Shown here in pieces: positions 8,219 through 15,970 of a stretch of DNA of 34,222 nt. The notes beneath the pieces were generated by a model, which saw only the letters and a list, made by a program, of their open reading frames with translations, was not told the origin of the DNA and did not search any database. Origin of the DNA: Blastococcus sp. DSM 46786. Lineage in GTDB: Bacteria; Actinomycetota; Actinomycetes; Mycobacteriales; Geodermatophilaceae. A program made the position numbers and the translations under genes. Every line of letters begins with the position of its first letter. The stretch's first letter is position 1. The DNA lies in contig NZ_FOAO01000032.1 of the NCBI RefSeq assembly GCF_900109665.1, positions 1-34,222 of the forward strand, given 5' to 3'.

Positions 8219-9547
8219 TCAGCGCACCGGGCCGGCCAGCCGCAGGCGGTGCAGGTGCGCCGTCACGGCCGCCCGGCGCGGTGAGCCGGCGGGCAGGACC
8301 TCGCACAACGCCTGCCAGACGCCGGCGTCCTCCCGCAGTTCGGGCAGCTGCGCCAGGCGCAGCAGCAGGTCGGGGCGGCGCGCGGCGAGCACCGCCCGCC
8401 GGACCAGGCCGAGCAGCCGGTCGCGGGCCTGCCGGACCCCCGGCGCCTGCGAACCGGGCAGCACCGGCCCCGCGTAGTGCTCGAGCGCGGCGGCGAGCTC
8501 GCCCCGCGCGACGAGCCGGCGCACCTGCTCGGCGTCGGTGCGCACCCGGCCGACCAGGCGGTACGGGCGGGACTCGAGCAGGTCGCCCCCGACCAGCCGC
8601 CGCAGCCGGGACAGCTCGGCCCGGACGGTGACCGTGGCCGCCGCGCCCGCGTGCACCTCGGCGGCGAGCTGGGCGGCGTCGCGCCCCTGCCCCGCGGCGG
8701 CGGCCTCCGCGAGCAGGAACAGCAGCTCCGAGTGCCGGACCGAGAGCTCCAGCGGCCCGCCCGGCAGCGTCAGCCGGGCCCGCTCCCGGCCCAGCACCTC
8801 CAGCCGGGCCTCCGCCGGCGCCGGCCCGGCCGCCGCCGGGCCGGCCGCGAGCCGCTCCCGATGCAGCCAGCGCAGCTCGGACTCCACGGCGGCCACCGTC
8901 GCGCGGACGAGGGTGAGCACGTGCGGGCTGGCCACGTGGTCGCCGCCGGTGACGTCGATCGCGCCGAGCAGCGCCCCGGTCACCGGGTCGTGCACCGGCG
9001 CGGCGGAGCAGCTCCAGGGCTGCACCGACCGGCGGAAGTGCTCGCTGCCGTAGATCTGCACGGCGGCGTCGACCGCCAGCGCCGTCCCCGGGGCGTTGGT
9101 GCCGGCGACCTCCTCCGACCACCGGGCGCCCTCGACGAAGTTCATCGCCCCCGCCCGCGCGCGCAGCCCGCGGTCGCCCTCGACCCACAGCATCCGGCCG
9201 GCGGCGTCGCTGACGGCCACGATCATCCGGTCGGCCTCGGCGTCCTGCACCAGCAGCCGGCGGATCACCGGCAGCACCGGGGCCAGCGGGTGGGCGGCCC
9301 GGTAGGCCCGCAGCTCGGCGTCGAGGAGCTCGACCGGGGGGAGGCCGCCGTCGGGGTCCACGCCGCTGCCGAGGGAGCGCCGCCACGAATCGCGCACGAC
9401 CGGGCGGACCGCGTCGTCGGCGGGCAGCGCGCTGGCGGTGACGAGGCGCTCGTGCGCCGCGCGCAGCCGACGCGTGCGGGCGGCGGACGGCGGCCCGTCC
9501 GGCAGCGCCAGCCACGGGTTGACGGCGGTCGTCACCGGCCGGGCCAC
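8219..9547 (-). CDS. GAF-domain transcriptional regulator (AcoR-like N-terminus, no AAA+ domain)
   Basis: The N-terminal 60-75 residues contain RPVVRDSWRRSLGSGVDPDG, the start motif of AcoR/DhaR-type regulators. A GAF domain follows at about 80-220 (RMLWVEGD, GARWSEEVAGTNAPGTALAV, and SCSAAPVHDPVTGALLGAID). There is no sigma-54 AAA+ domain. Instead residues about 250-330 look like a winged helix (LELSVRHSELLFLLAEA, ending LLESRPYRLV), followed by a helical region. In actinobacteria proteins of this design often sit near alcohol or aldehyde dehydrogenase genes and sense small molecules. Here it lies between two MFS genes, 68 nt after the upstream one. The GTG start at 9547 is the longest plausible choice. 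The DNA-binding assignment is moderately sure; the ligand is unknown. Confidence 0.75.
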   Translation of the reverse strand: MARPVTTAVNPWLALPDGPPSAARTRRLRAAHERLVTASALPADDAVRPVVRDSWRRSLGSGVDPDGGLPPVELLDAELRAYRAAHPLAPVLPVIRRLLVQDAEADRMIVAVSDAAGRMLWVEGDRGLRARAGAMNFVEGARWSEEVAGTNAPGTALAVDAAVQIYGSEHFRRSVQPWSCSAAPVHDPVTGALLGAIDVTGGDHVASPHVLTLVRATVAAVESELRWLHRERLAAGPAAAGPAPAEARLEVLGRERARLTLPGGPLELSVRHSELLFLLAEAAAAGQGRDAAQLAAEVHAGAAATVTVRAELSRLRRLVGGDLLESRPYRLVGRVRTDAEQVRRLVARGELAAALEHYAGPVLPGSQAPGVRQARDRLLGLVRRAVLAARRPDLLLRLAQLPELREDAGVWQALCEVLPAGSPRRAAVTAHLHRLRLAGPVR

Positions 9548-9615
9548 GGGAAGTCGCTCATCTCCCGGTCATCGTGGCCGCTACCGGCGGTTTCCACCAG
9601 AGCGGGAACCGCGGG

Positions 9616-10851
9616 TCAGCGCAGCTGCCACGGCCGGACGACGGCGCCCAGGACGACGAGGGCGAGCGACAGCGCCGCGACGACCACCAGCCCGATCGCC
9701 GGCGAGTCGTTGCCGAGCAACCCCACCACCGGGGAGACGACCGCCCCCACGCCGAACTGCACCGCGCCGAGCAGGGCGGCGGCGCTGCCCGCGGCCTCGC
9801 CGTGCCGGGAGAGCGCCAGCGCGGGCGCGTTGGGCAGCGCGAGGCCGCAGGCGAACAGCACGACCCACAGCGCGCCGGTGACCGCGGGGAGGCCGCCGGT
9901 GCCGGTGGCGGCGAGCCCGACCAGCCCCGCCCCGGCGAGCGCCCCGAGCACCGTGCCGGCCACCAGCAGCCGCTGCGGGGACCAGCGGCGCAGGAGCAGC
10001 GGGTTGAGCTGGGTGGCCGCGATCAACCAGAACGCCCCCGCGCCGAACAGCAGGCCGAACTGCTGCTCGTCGAGGCCGAACTGCTCCTGGTAGACGAACG
10101 AGGAGCCCGACACATAGCTGAACAGCCCCGCCATCGTCAGCCCCGCGACGAGCACGAGGCCGACGTAGACGCGGTCGTGCAGCAGGTCGCCGTAGATCTG
10201 CAGCGTGCCCCGCACCCCGTTGCTGCGCCGCCGCTCCGGCGGCAGCGTCTCGCGCAGCGTCAGCCAGCCGACGACCACCATGACCAGCCCGTAGGCGGCG
10301 AGGGCGGCGAAGACGCCGCGCCAGCTGGTGAAGCGCAGGAGCTCCCCGCCGATGGTGGGCGCCAGCACCGGCGCCGCGCCGAGCACGAGGAACAGCCGGG
10401 AGAGCATCGTCGCCGCGGCCCGGCCGTCGTAGAGGTCGCGCACCACGGCCAGCGCGATCACCGAGCCGGCAGCCGCGCCGACGCCCTGCAGGAAGCGCAG
10501 CGCGCCGAGCACGGCGATGGTCGGGGCGAGCAGCACCAGCAGCGAGGCCAGCACGTGCAGCGCCGTCCCGGCGATCAGCGGGCGGCGCCGGCCCCAGGCG
10601 TCCGACAGCGGGCCGATGACCAGCTGGCCGAAGGCGAGGCCGACCAGGGTGCCGGTGAGCGTCAGCTGCACCGTCGCCGACGTCGTCAGCAGGTCGTCGG
10701 TGATGCTCGGCAGCGCCGGCAGGTACATGTCGATGGTCAGCGGGCCGAGCGCGACGAAGGCGCCCAGCGTCAGCGCGGTGCGCGCGGCCCCCGGGCGGTC
10801 GGGGGCGGATGCGGCGGCTGCGGGCGCGGTGCGCTCCTGGGTGGTGGTCAC
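9616..10851 (-). CDS. MFS multidrug transporter, Bcr/CflA family
   Basis: This 411-residue, 12-helix transporter has Bcr/CflA signatures. They are GPLTIDMYLPALPSI in helix 1, GQLVIGPLSDAWGRRRPL at the loop 2-3 motif, and LRFLQGVGAAAGSVIALAVV with the helix 4-5 motif. The family exports antibiotics such as bicyclomycin and chloramphenicol, or metabolites, in exchange for protons. The start chosen is GTG 10851 with GGGGAA just upstream, because the 29 residues before it in the open frame look noncoding. It is followed on the same strand by the GAF regulator gene and a second MFS gene. It lies 106 nt after mftF, from which it may be transcribed separately. Confidence 0.9.
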   Translation of the reverse strand: MTTTQERTAPAAAASAPDRPGAARTALTLGAFVALGPLTIDMYLPALPSITDDLLTTSATVQLTLTGTLVGLAFGQLVIGPLSDAWGRRRPLIAGTALHVLASLLVLLAPTIAVLGALRFLQGVGAAAGSVIALAVVRDLYDGRAAATMLSRLFLVLGAAPVLAPTIGGELLRFTSWRGVFAALAAYGLVMVVVGWLTLRETLPPERRRSNGVRGTLQIYGDLLHDRVYVGLVLVAGLTMAGLFSYVSGSSFVYQEQFGLDEQQFGLLFGAGAFWLIAATQLNPLLLRRWSPQRLLVAGTVLGALAGAGLVGLAATGTGGLPAVTGALWVVLFACGLALPNAPALALSRHGEAAGSAAALLGAVQFGVGAVVSPVVGLLGNDSPAIGLVVVAALSLALVVLGAVVRPWQLR

Positions 10852-10957
10852 GGCTTCCCCGTCGATCGGTGCTGAGCGGGACCCACGCTGGTCGGACCGC
10901 GGTACGACGCCTCCCAAGGCGCCGGGGCGGCCGCGCATTCCGCGACCCGGCGGTCCG

Positions 10958-12403
10958 TCAGCGCGGTGGGCGCACCGGGAGGAGGGCCCGGGGGTCGCGG
11001 GCCCGCACCGCGCCGGCCCACAGCCCGGTGCCGTAGGCGAGGTCGTCCAGCCGCCGGGCCAGGCCGTGACGGACCGGTCCGATCCGATCCCGGTGCGGCC
11101 ACCAGCTCACCAGCGCGTCGGCCACGGCGACGGCCAGCAGCCCCCGGCGGGCCCGCCGCGACCCCACGGCCGCCGCCGCCGCCAGCGGCCAGTGGTGCCG
11201 GGTGACCACCCGGGCCAGCGCCTGCCCCGACGCCGCCAGGCCCCGCACCGCCAGGCCGGCGGCGAGCGCGGCCGGGGCGAACTCCCCGGGGCGGGCCAGC
11301 CGGCGGGCGAGGCGGGCGGTGGTCCACCCGAGCAGGCCGACGCCGGCACCCCTCCCCCAGCGCCTCCCGGCCACCAGCAGCGCCCAGGTGGCCGCCGTCT
11401 CCGGCGCGATCACCAGCGGCGACACGGCCGGGCCGTGCCGGGCGGCCAGCAGCGCGGCGCCGGTGCCGTAGAAGGCGCGGCGGCGCAGCCAGTCGGCGGT
11501 GCGCGCCGGGTGCTCGTGGGCGACCGCGGCCGCCGGCTCGTACCGCACCCGCCAGCCCGCGGCGGCCAGCCGCCAGACGAGGTCGACGTCCTCGGCGACC
11601 TGCATCGCCTCGTCGAACCCCGCCCCCATCGCCGCCCGGCGCACCAGCAGCGCCGCGCTGGGCAGGTAGGAGACCGCCGACAGCGGCCGCACCGCCGCCG
11701 GGTGCGGGCCCATGCCGAGCGCGCCGGCGATCTCCTCGTAGGGGCTCGTCCAGCCGCGCGCCGCCCCGGCCAGCGGCACGATGCGGGGACCCACGACGGC
11801 CAGCCGCGGATCGGACAGGTGCGGGCGCAGCCGGGCCAGCCACCCGGGCAGCGGCACGCAGTCGGAGTCGAGGAAGGCGACGAGGTCCGTCGTCGCGGCC
11901 GCCAGCCCGGCGTTGCGCGCGGCCGCCGGCCCCCGGGCGCGCGGGTGCCGCAGCACCCGGACGCCCTCCGGCGCCACCACCGGCGCCGCCGACCCGTCGT
12001 CGACGACGACGACCGGCAGGCCGGCGGTGGCGGGGTCGGCGCGCAGCGCGGCGAGCAGCCGGGCCAGCCCGGCCGGGCGGTCCTTCACGGGGACGACGAC
12101 GGTCACGCCGGCCGCGTCGGCGTCCGCGGGCAGGTCGGGGTGGGCCGGCAGGTCGGGGTGGGCCGGCAGGTCGGGGTGGGCGAGGCCGGCGTCCAGCAGC
12201 CGGGCGGCCAGCGCGGCGCTCGTCGCGTCGCGGACCGCCAGCCGATCGGTGGCGAGCAGGCCGGCGGCGCGGGGGGCGAGCCGGAGCAGCCGCAGCGGCG
12301 ACCCGCCGAGCAGGGTGGCACCGCCGTCGCGGCGGCGGGTGCGCGGGTCGAGCCGGACGGCGAACCCGTCGGGCAGGCGGCGCTCCGATGGGGCGGGGAT
12401 CAC
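10958..12403 (-). CDS. mftF: Mycofactocin glycosyltransferase MftF
   Basis: MftF builds the beta-1,4-glucose chain on premycofactocin. The 481-residue protein starts with the MftF-specific N-terminus (RRLPDGFAVRLDP, then TLLGGSPLRLLRL). A family 2 glycosyltransferase domain begins near residue 100: GVTVVVPVKDR, VVVVDDGSAAP, AFLDSDCVP with the DxD-type metal site, and MQVAEDVDLVWRL with the catalytic ED. The C-terminal 150 residues are hydrophobic and Arg-rich, probably membrane-associated. The GTG start at 12403 overlaps the stop of the upstream cysteine hydrolase gene as GTGA, so the two are coupled. Residues 76-93 are three tandem HPDLPA units between the N-terminal and GT2 domains. Confidence 0.92.
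   Translation of the reverse strand: MIPAPSERRLPDGFAVRLDPRTRRRDGGATLLGGSPLRLLRLAPRAAGLLATDRLAVRDATSAALAARLLDAGLAHPDLPAHPDLPAHPDLPADADAAGVTVVVPVKDRPAGLARLLAALRADPATAGLPVVVVDDGSAAPVVAPEGVRVLRHPRARGPAAARNAGLAAATTDLVAFLDSDCVPLPGWLARLRPHLSDPRLAVVGPRIVPLAGAARGWTSPYEEIAGALGMGPHPAAVRPLSAVSYLPSAALLVRRAAMGAGFDEAMQVAEDVDLVWRLAAAGWRVRYEPAAAVAHEHPARTADWLRRRAFYGTGAALLAARHGPAVSPLVIAPETAATWALLVAGRRWGRGAGVGLLGWTTARLARRLARPGEFAPAALAAGLAVRGLAASGQALARVVTRHHWPLAAAAAVGSRRARRGLLAVAVADALVSWWPHRDRIGPVRHGLARRLDDLAYGTGLWAGAVRARDPRALLPVRPPR
12129..12182. repeat. Three tandem copies of an 18-bp unit inside mftF
   Basis: The unit GGCAGGTCGGGGTGGGCC occurs at 12129-12146 and 12147-12164, and at 12165-12182 with one final base changed. 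It keeps frame and encodes HPDLPA three times in the linker before the GT2 domain. Near-identity at DNA level suggests recent slippage expansion. Confidence 0.95.
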
Positions 12404-12954
12404 CCCTCCGCCAGGACCTCGTCGGTCGTCGCGAAGGTCACCAGCGGCGCGTAGCCGGCCATGACCTGCAGCGCCCGCCCGTGCTCCTCGTCGCCCGCCC
12501 CGGCGCACGCGTCGGTGACCACGCGCACGGGCACGCCGGCGTCGGCGGCCGGCAGGACGGTGGAGACGACGCAGCAGTCGGTGGCGACGCCGACGACGGT
12601 GAGCGGCCCCTCGCCGACCACCGCGGCCAGCTCCGGCCCCCACTTGCCGAACGTGGTGGCGTCCACGACCGGCCGTCCGCCCGGGTCCTCGACGAGCTGG
12701 TAGCAGTGCGCGTCGGGCGGCTGGAGCGCGAAGTCGTACTTCGCGTAGTACTCCTTCCACGCCCCGACCGGCTCGGCAGGCGCCACGAATCGGGTGAAGA
12801 CCACGCGCTCGCCGAAGGCCTCGACCAGCCGGCGGATGCGCGGGCGGACCTCCTCGAACCGCGGCGCGGTCCAGGGCGAGTCCTGCTGGCCGAAGACGTG
12901 CTGCAGGTCGACCACGACCAGCCAGCCCTCGTGCCCCGCGCTCGCCCCGTCCAT
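12400..12954 (-). CDS. Isochorismatase-family cysteine hydrolase
   Basis: This 184-residue alpha/beta protein has the catalytic triad of the family: Asp16 (LVVVDLQ), Lys104 (TTFGKWG) and Cys128 (GVATDCCV, the Cys before Val). Family members hydrolyse amides or vinyl ethers, including nicotinamide, isochorismate and N-carbamoyl compounds; the substrate here is not evident. A cis-peptide-like VAT precedes the TDCC motif, as usual. Length is normal. It is directly upstream of mftF with a 4-nt GTGA overlap, so it is made together with the glycosyltransferase and may serve mycofactocin chemistry or salvage. ATG at 12954 is the start. Confidence 0.88.
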   Translation of the reverse strand: MDGASAGHEGWLVVVDLQHVFGQQDSPWTAPRFEEVRPRIRRLVEAFGERVVFTRFVAPAEPVGAWKEYYAKYDFALQPPDAHCYQLVEDPGGRPVVDATTFGKWGPELAAVVGEGPLTVVGVATDCCVVSTVLPAADAGVPVRVVTDACAGAGDEEHGRALQVMAGYAPLVTFATTDEVLAEG

Positions 12955-13051
12955 GCCCGGCTCTCCTCGTGGGTCCCGCCCGCGGCCCGCGGGGCCTCCG
13001 ACAGTAACGATCCGGTCCCGGCCGCCGGCTTCCCAGGTCCATGTGCTCTGC

Positions 13052-13070
13052 TTAGGTCAGCCTTACCTGA
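13052..13070. promoter_or_regulatory. IdeR/DmdR-type iron box upstream of the siderophore-binding protein gene
   Basis: TTAGGTCAGCCTTACCTGA matches 16 of 19 positions of the actinobacterial iron box TTAGGTTAGSCTAACCTAA as I remember it. It ends 17 nt before the ATG of the FecB-like gene. Iron-loaded IdeR/DmdR would bind and repress transcription. The gene's predicted role in iron uptake agrees with this. Confidence 0.82.
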
Positions 13071-13087
13071 TCGTCCGAGGAGATCCC

Positions 13088-14089
13088 ATGTTCGTCCGTC
13101 CTGCCCTCCGCAGCGCCGTCGCGCTCGCGGCCACCGCACTCGTCGCCACCGGCTGCGGAGCGGGCGACGAACCCGCCCCCGCCGAGAGCGAGGTGACCGG
13201 CGGCTCGTCGTCGTCGGCCTTCCCCGTGGCGGTGGAGACCGCCTTCGGCGAGGTCACCGTCGAGGAGGAGCCCACCCGCGTGGTCGCGCTCGGCTGGTCC
13301 GACGCCGAGACGGCGCTCGCGCTCGGCGTGGAGCCGGTCGGCGCCAGCGACTGGCTCGCCGTCGGCGGGGAGGACGGCCTCGGCGACTGGGTCGAGCAGG
13401 GCTACGACGAGCCGCCGGTGCTCATCGAGACCCTCGAGCCCAGCTTCGAGGCGATCGCCGCCCTCGAGCCGGACCTCATCCTCGACACCCGCTCGTCGGG
13501 CGAGGAGAGCCGCTACGAGCTGCTGAGCCAGATCGCCCCGACGATCGGCCAGCCCGGGGGCGTGGGCCCGTACCAGACCACCTGGCAGCAGCAGCTGGAG
13601 ATGGTCGGCCGCGCGCTCGGCAAGACCGAAGAGGCCGAGGAGCTCGCGGCGCAGGTCGAGCAGGCGTTCGCCGACGCCGCCGCCGAGCACCCGGAGTTCG
13701 ACGGCACCGAGGTCGCCGTCGGCGCGTACACCTCCGAGGGCTTCGGGGCCTACGTGAGCGGGGACTCGCGGGTCCAGTTCATGGAGCAGCTCGGCTTCGA
13801 GAACAAGGCCGAGATCGAGGCCCTGGCGACCGAGAACTTCTTCGTGCCGGTCAGCGAGGAGCAGCTCTCCCTGCTCGACGCCGAGCTCACCGTGGTCTTC
13901 CCCATCTTCGTGGAGGCCTCGGAGTTCACCGGCAACCCGCTGTGGCAGGCGCTGCCCGCCGTCCAGGAGGGGCGCGCCGTCGTCCTGGAGGACCTCACGG
14001 TGCTGAACGCGTTCTCCAGCGCGTCGGCCCCGGGTCTGCTGTACGCGATCGACGCCACCGTGCCGCAGTTCGCGGACGCGCTGGACTGA
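13088..14089 (+). CDS. Iron-siderophore ABC transporter substrate-binding lipoprotein (FecB-like)
   Basis: The 333-residue precursor has a lipoprotein signal peptide, MFVRPALRSAVALAATALVA, ending in TGC with Cys23 as the lipid-anchored residue. The mature protein is a helical-backbone periplasmic-binding fold: VVALGWSDAETALALGVEPV, then the signature FEAIAALEPDLIL, and WQQQLEMVGRALGK in the connecting helix. It should capture a ferric siderophore outside the membrane and pass it to an ABC permease. No permease or ATPase gene is nearby, so it must work with components encoded elsewhere. The ATG at 13088 lies just behind an iron box. It runs against the mycofactocin genes around it and looks like an inserted cassette. 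Confidence 0.93.
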   Translation: MFVRPALRSAVALAATALVATGCGAGDEPAPAESEVTGGSSSSAFPVAVETAFGEVTVEEEPTRVVALGWSDAETALALGVEPVGASDWLAVGGEDGLGDWVEQGYDEPPVLIETLEPSFEAIAALEPDLILDTRSSGEESRYELLSQIAPTIGQPGGVGPYQTTWQQQLEMVGRALGKTEEAEELAAQVEQAFADAAAEHPEFDGTEVAVGAYTSEGFGAYVSGDSRVQFMEQLGFENKAEIEALATENFFVPVSEEQLSLLDAELTVVFPIFVEASEFTGNPLWQALPAVQEGRAVVLEDLTVLNAFSSASAPGLLYAIDATVPQFADALD

Positions 14090-14095
14090 CCCGGA

Positions 14096-14143
14096 GGGTG
14101 CCCGCCGGTGCAGGGGCCGGAGGCCTCCCACCGGCGGGCACCC
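14096..14143. terminator. 15-bp stem terminator hairpin
   Basis: GGGTGCCCGCCGGTG (14096-14110) and CACCGGCGGGCACCC (14129-14143) are perfect inverted repeats with an 18-nt loop. It sits between the stops of the FecB-like gene (14089, plus) and mftE (14150, minus), so it can end both transcripts. No T-run follows. Confidence 0.75.
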
Positions 14144-14149
14144 AGCGGC

Positions 14150-14842
14150 TCAGCTCAGCCGCCCCGCGCCGTCGATGCGCCAGGTGCCCACGGCGGAGGT
14201 GAGCCGGCCGACCAGCCCGTCGAGCAGCCGCGCGCCCTCCTCGGCGCCGGCCCCGGCCGGGTCCCCGAGCACGCCGGTGGGGCTCACGGCCCGCACGCCC
14301 TCGGCGCGCAGGCGGGGCAGCAGGGCGCCGATCGGCGTGGTCTCGCCGGTCACGGCGCGGTCTCGCCGGACCTGCTCCGGTTCCACGTGCAACATCAGCG
14401 ACGTCTCGGTGCGGCCGGCGTGCGCGTCGCCGCCCGGGAAGCCGCACGGGAACCACGCCACGTCGCGGCCCTCGGCGCGCACCCGCGGCACCGCCGTCCG
14501 CAGCGCGTCGAGGTTGCCGCCGTGCCCGTTGACGATCAGCACCCGCCCGGCCCACCGGCAGGCCGAGCGCCCGTACTCGACGAGCAGCCCGGTCAGCGCC
14601 TCGGTGCCCAGCGAGACCGTGCCGGGGAAGTCCTCGTGCTCACCGCTGGCCCCGTAGGCGAGCGCGGGGGCCAGCAGTGCGCCGTCCAGCCGGTCGACGG
14701 CGCGGTCGGCGACCGCCGTGGCGATCGCGGTGTCGGTCGTCAGCGGCAGGTGCGGGCCGTGCTGCTCCACGGCACCCAGCGGGACGACCAGCAGCGGGCG
14801 CTCGGGCAGCTCCGGCCAGGTCACGGCACCGAGGGAGGTCAC
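14150..14842 (-). CDS. mftE: Mycofactocin precursor peptidase MftE (creatininase family)
   Basis: MftE is a metallopeptidase that cuts the MftC-modified MftA peptide and frees the cyclised Val-Tyr product. The 230-residue protein shows creatininase-family metal ligands: Glu26 and His28 in VPLGAVEQHGPHLPLTTD, Asp37, His107 in VNGHGGN, and Glu146 in HAGRTETS. Length fits the family. The GTG start is at 14842. It is on the same strand as mftABC but separated from mftC by two oppositely oriented genes, so it must have its own promoter in the 207-nt divergent gap shared with the YchJ-family gene. Confidence 0.93.
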   Translation of the reverse strand: MTSLGAVTWPELPERPLLVVPLGAVEQHGPHLPLTTDTAIATAVADRAVDRLDGALLAPALAYGASGEHEDFPGTVSLGTEALTGLLVEYGRSACRWAGRVLIVNGHGGNLDALRTAVPRVRAEGRDVAWFPCGFPGGDAHAGRTETSLMLHVEPEQVRRDRAVTGETTPIGALLPRLRAEGVRAVSPTGVLGDPAGAGAEEGARLLDGLVGRLTSAVGTWRIDGAGRLS

Positions 14843-15049
14843 CGCCGCACCCTAGGCCCCGGTCAGCCGGCGGAGACCTCGTCCTCGACCACGCGCATCG
14901 TCGCCACGGCGTCCTCCCGCCTCGTCCGCACCGCACCGGTGCTCCGCTCCGCGGCGCCCACGGCGTCGCCGTCCAGCACAGTCATCGGCAGCCGATCGGC
15001 CGGCGTGGGCCGAGTCCGCCCGCGGCAGCGGCTCGGGCAGGATCCGGGC

Positions 15050-15427
15050 GTGCCCCCACGTCGCTGCCCCTGCGGGACCGGTCTGCCCTACGCGGAGTGC
15101 TGCAGCCCGCGCCACGACGGCTCGGCGCCCGCGGCGACCGCCGAGCAGCTCATGCGCTCCCGCTACAGCGCCTTCGCCGTCGGCGACGCCGGCTACCTGC
15201 TGCGCACCTGGCACCCCGCCACCCGGCCGCCGGCGCTCGACCTCGATCCCGCGGTGCGCTGGTCCGGCCTCGAGGTGCTCGCCACCACCGCCGGCGGGCT
15301 GCTCGCCGCCGAGGGGACCGTCGAGTTCGTCGCCCGGTTCCGGCACGGCGGTGCGGACGGCGAGCAGCACGAGGTGAGCCGCTTCGCCCGGGAGGACGGC
15401 GCCTGGCGCTACGTCGACGGCCGCTGA
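15050..15427 (+). CDS. YchJ-family (UPF0225) protein with SEC-C zinc motif
   Basis: The 125-residue protein begins with a SEC-C-type metal-binding motif, RRCPCGTGLPYAECCSP. The NTF2-like YchJ domain follows, with its hallmark AEQLMRSRYSAFAVGDAGYL and LLRTWHPATRP. The C-terminus (FVARFRHGG, SRFAREDGAWRYVDG) matches the family end. Function is unknown; a zinc-binding small fold is likely. The GTG start at 15050 leaves only VPPR before the first Cys. It lies between mftE and mftC in the opposite direction, with no obvious mycofactocin role. The following gene starts 38 nt downstream, so the two are probably cotranscribed. Confidence 0.85.
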   Translation: MPPRRCPCGTGLPYAECCSPRHDGSAPAATAEQLMRSRYSAFAVGDAGYLLRTWHPATRPPALDLDPAVRWSGLEVLATTAGGLLAAEGTVEFVARFRHGGADGEQHEVSRFAREDGAWRYVDGR

Positions 15428-15465
15428 CGCGTGTCGCGGGCCGGCCCGCTGGGCACGAGCCGGGC

Positions 15466-15945
15466 ATGAGTGCAGAGGACACCCGCAAGGTCGCCGAGCT
15501 GATCAAGGGGGAGCGCTTCGGCTTCCTCACCACCATCGCCCCCGGCGGCAAGCTGACCAGCCGGCCGATGACGCTGCAGGAGGTCGAGTTCGACGGTGAC
15601 CTGTGGTTCTACGCCGAGCGCGGTTCCCACCCGGTCGCCCACATCGCCGCGCAGCCCCAGGTGAACGTCGGCATCGGTTCCGGCGGCACCTGGGTGTCGC
15701 TGACCGGCCACGCCCGCGTCGTGGACGACCTCGCGAAGAAGAAGGACCTCTGGAACGGCGGCGTCGAGGCGTGGTTCCCGAACGGCCCCGAGGACCCCGA
15801 CGTCGTCCTCATCGAGGTCGAGGGGGACTCGGCGGAGTACTGGGACAGCCCGGGCGGCCGGCTGGCCACCGCCTTCAGCTTCGTCAAGGCCAAGGCCACC
15901 GGTGAGCGCATCGACGCCGGGGAGAACGAGAAGGTCGACCTCTAG
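15466..15945 (+). CDS. Pyridoxamine 5'-phosphate oxidase-like flavin/F420-binding protein (general stress protein 26-like)
   Basis: This 159-residue protein has the split beta-barrel fold of the PNPOx-like superfamily. Features are IKGERFGFLTTIAPGGKLTS, RPMTLQEVEFDGDLWFYAER, and HIAAQPQVNVGIGSGGTWVSLTG. The order and the WFYAERGS segment match the YzzA/general stress protein 26 branch, which binds FMN or deazaflavin. The reaction is unknown. ATG 15466 is the only sensible start. It ends 25 nt from the convergent mftC stop. It lies inside the mycofactocin locus but on the other strand, so a functional link is not shown. Confidence 0.87.
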   Translation: MSAEDTRKVAELIKGERFGFLTTIAPGGKLTSRPMTLQEVEFDGDLWFYAERGSHPVAHIAAQPQVNVGIGSGGTWVSLTGHARVVDDLAKKKDLWNGGVEAWFPNGPEDPDVVLIEVEGDSAEYWDSPGGRLATAFSFVKAKATGERIDAGENEKVDL

Positions 15946-15970
15946 CGGACCGGCACGCCGAGCCGGGCTC

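Noticed and set aside
12129..12182. Possible CRISPR array
   Set aside because: Units are 18 bp, directly adjacent without spacers, and in frame within mftF; this is a coding tandem repeat.
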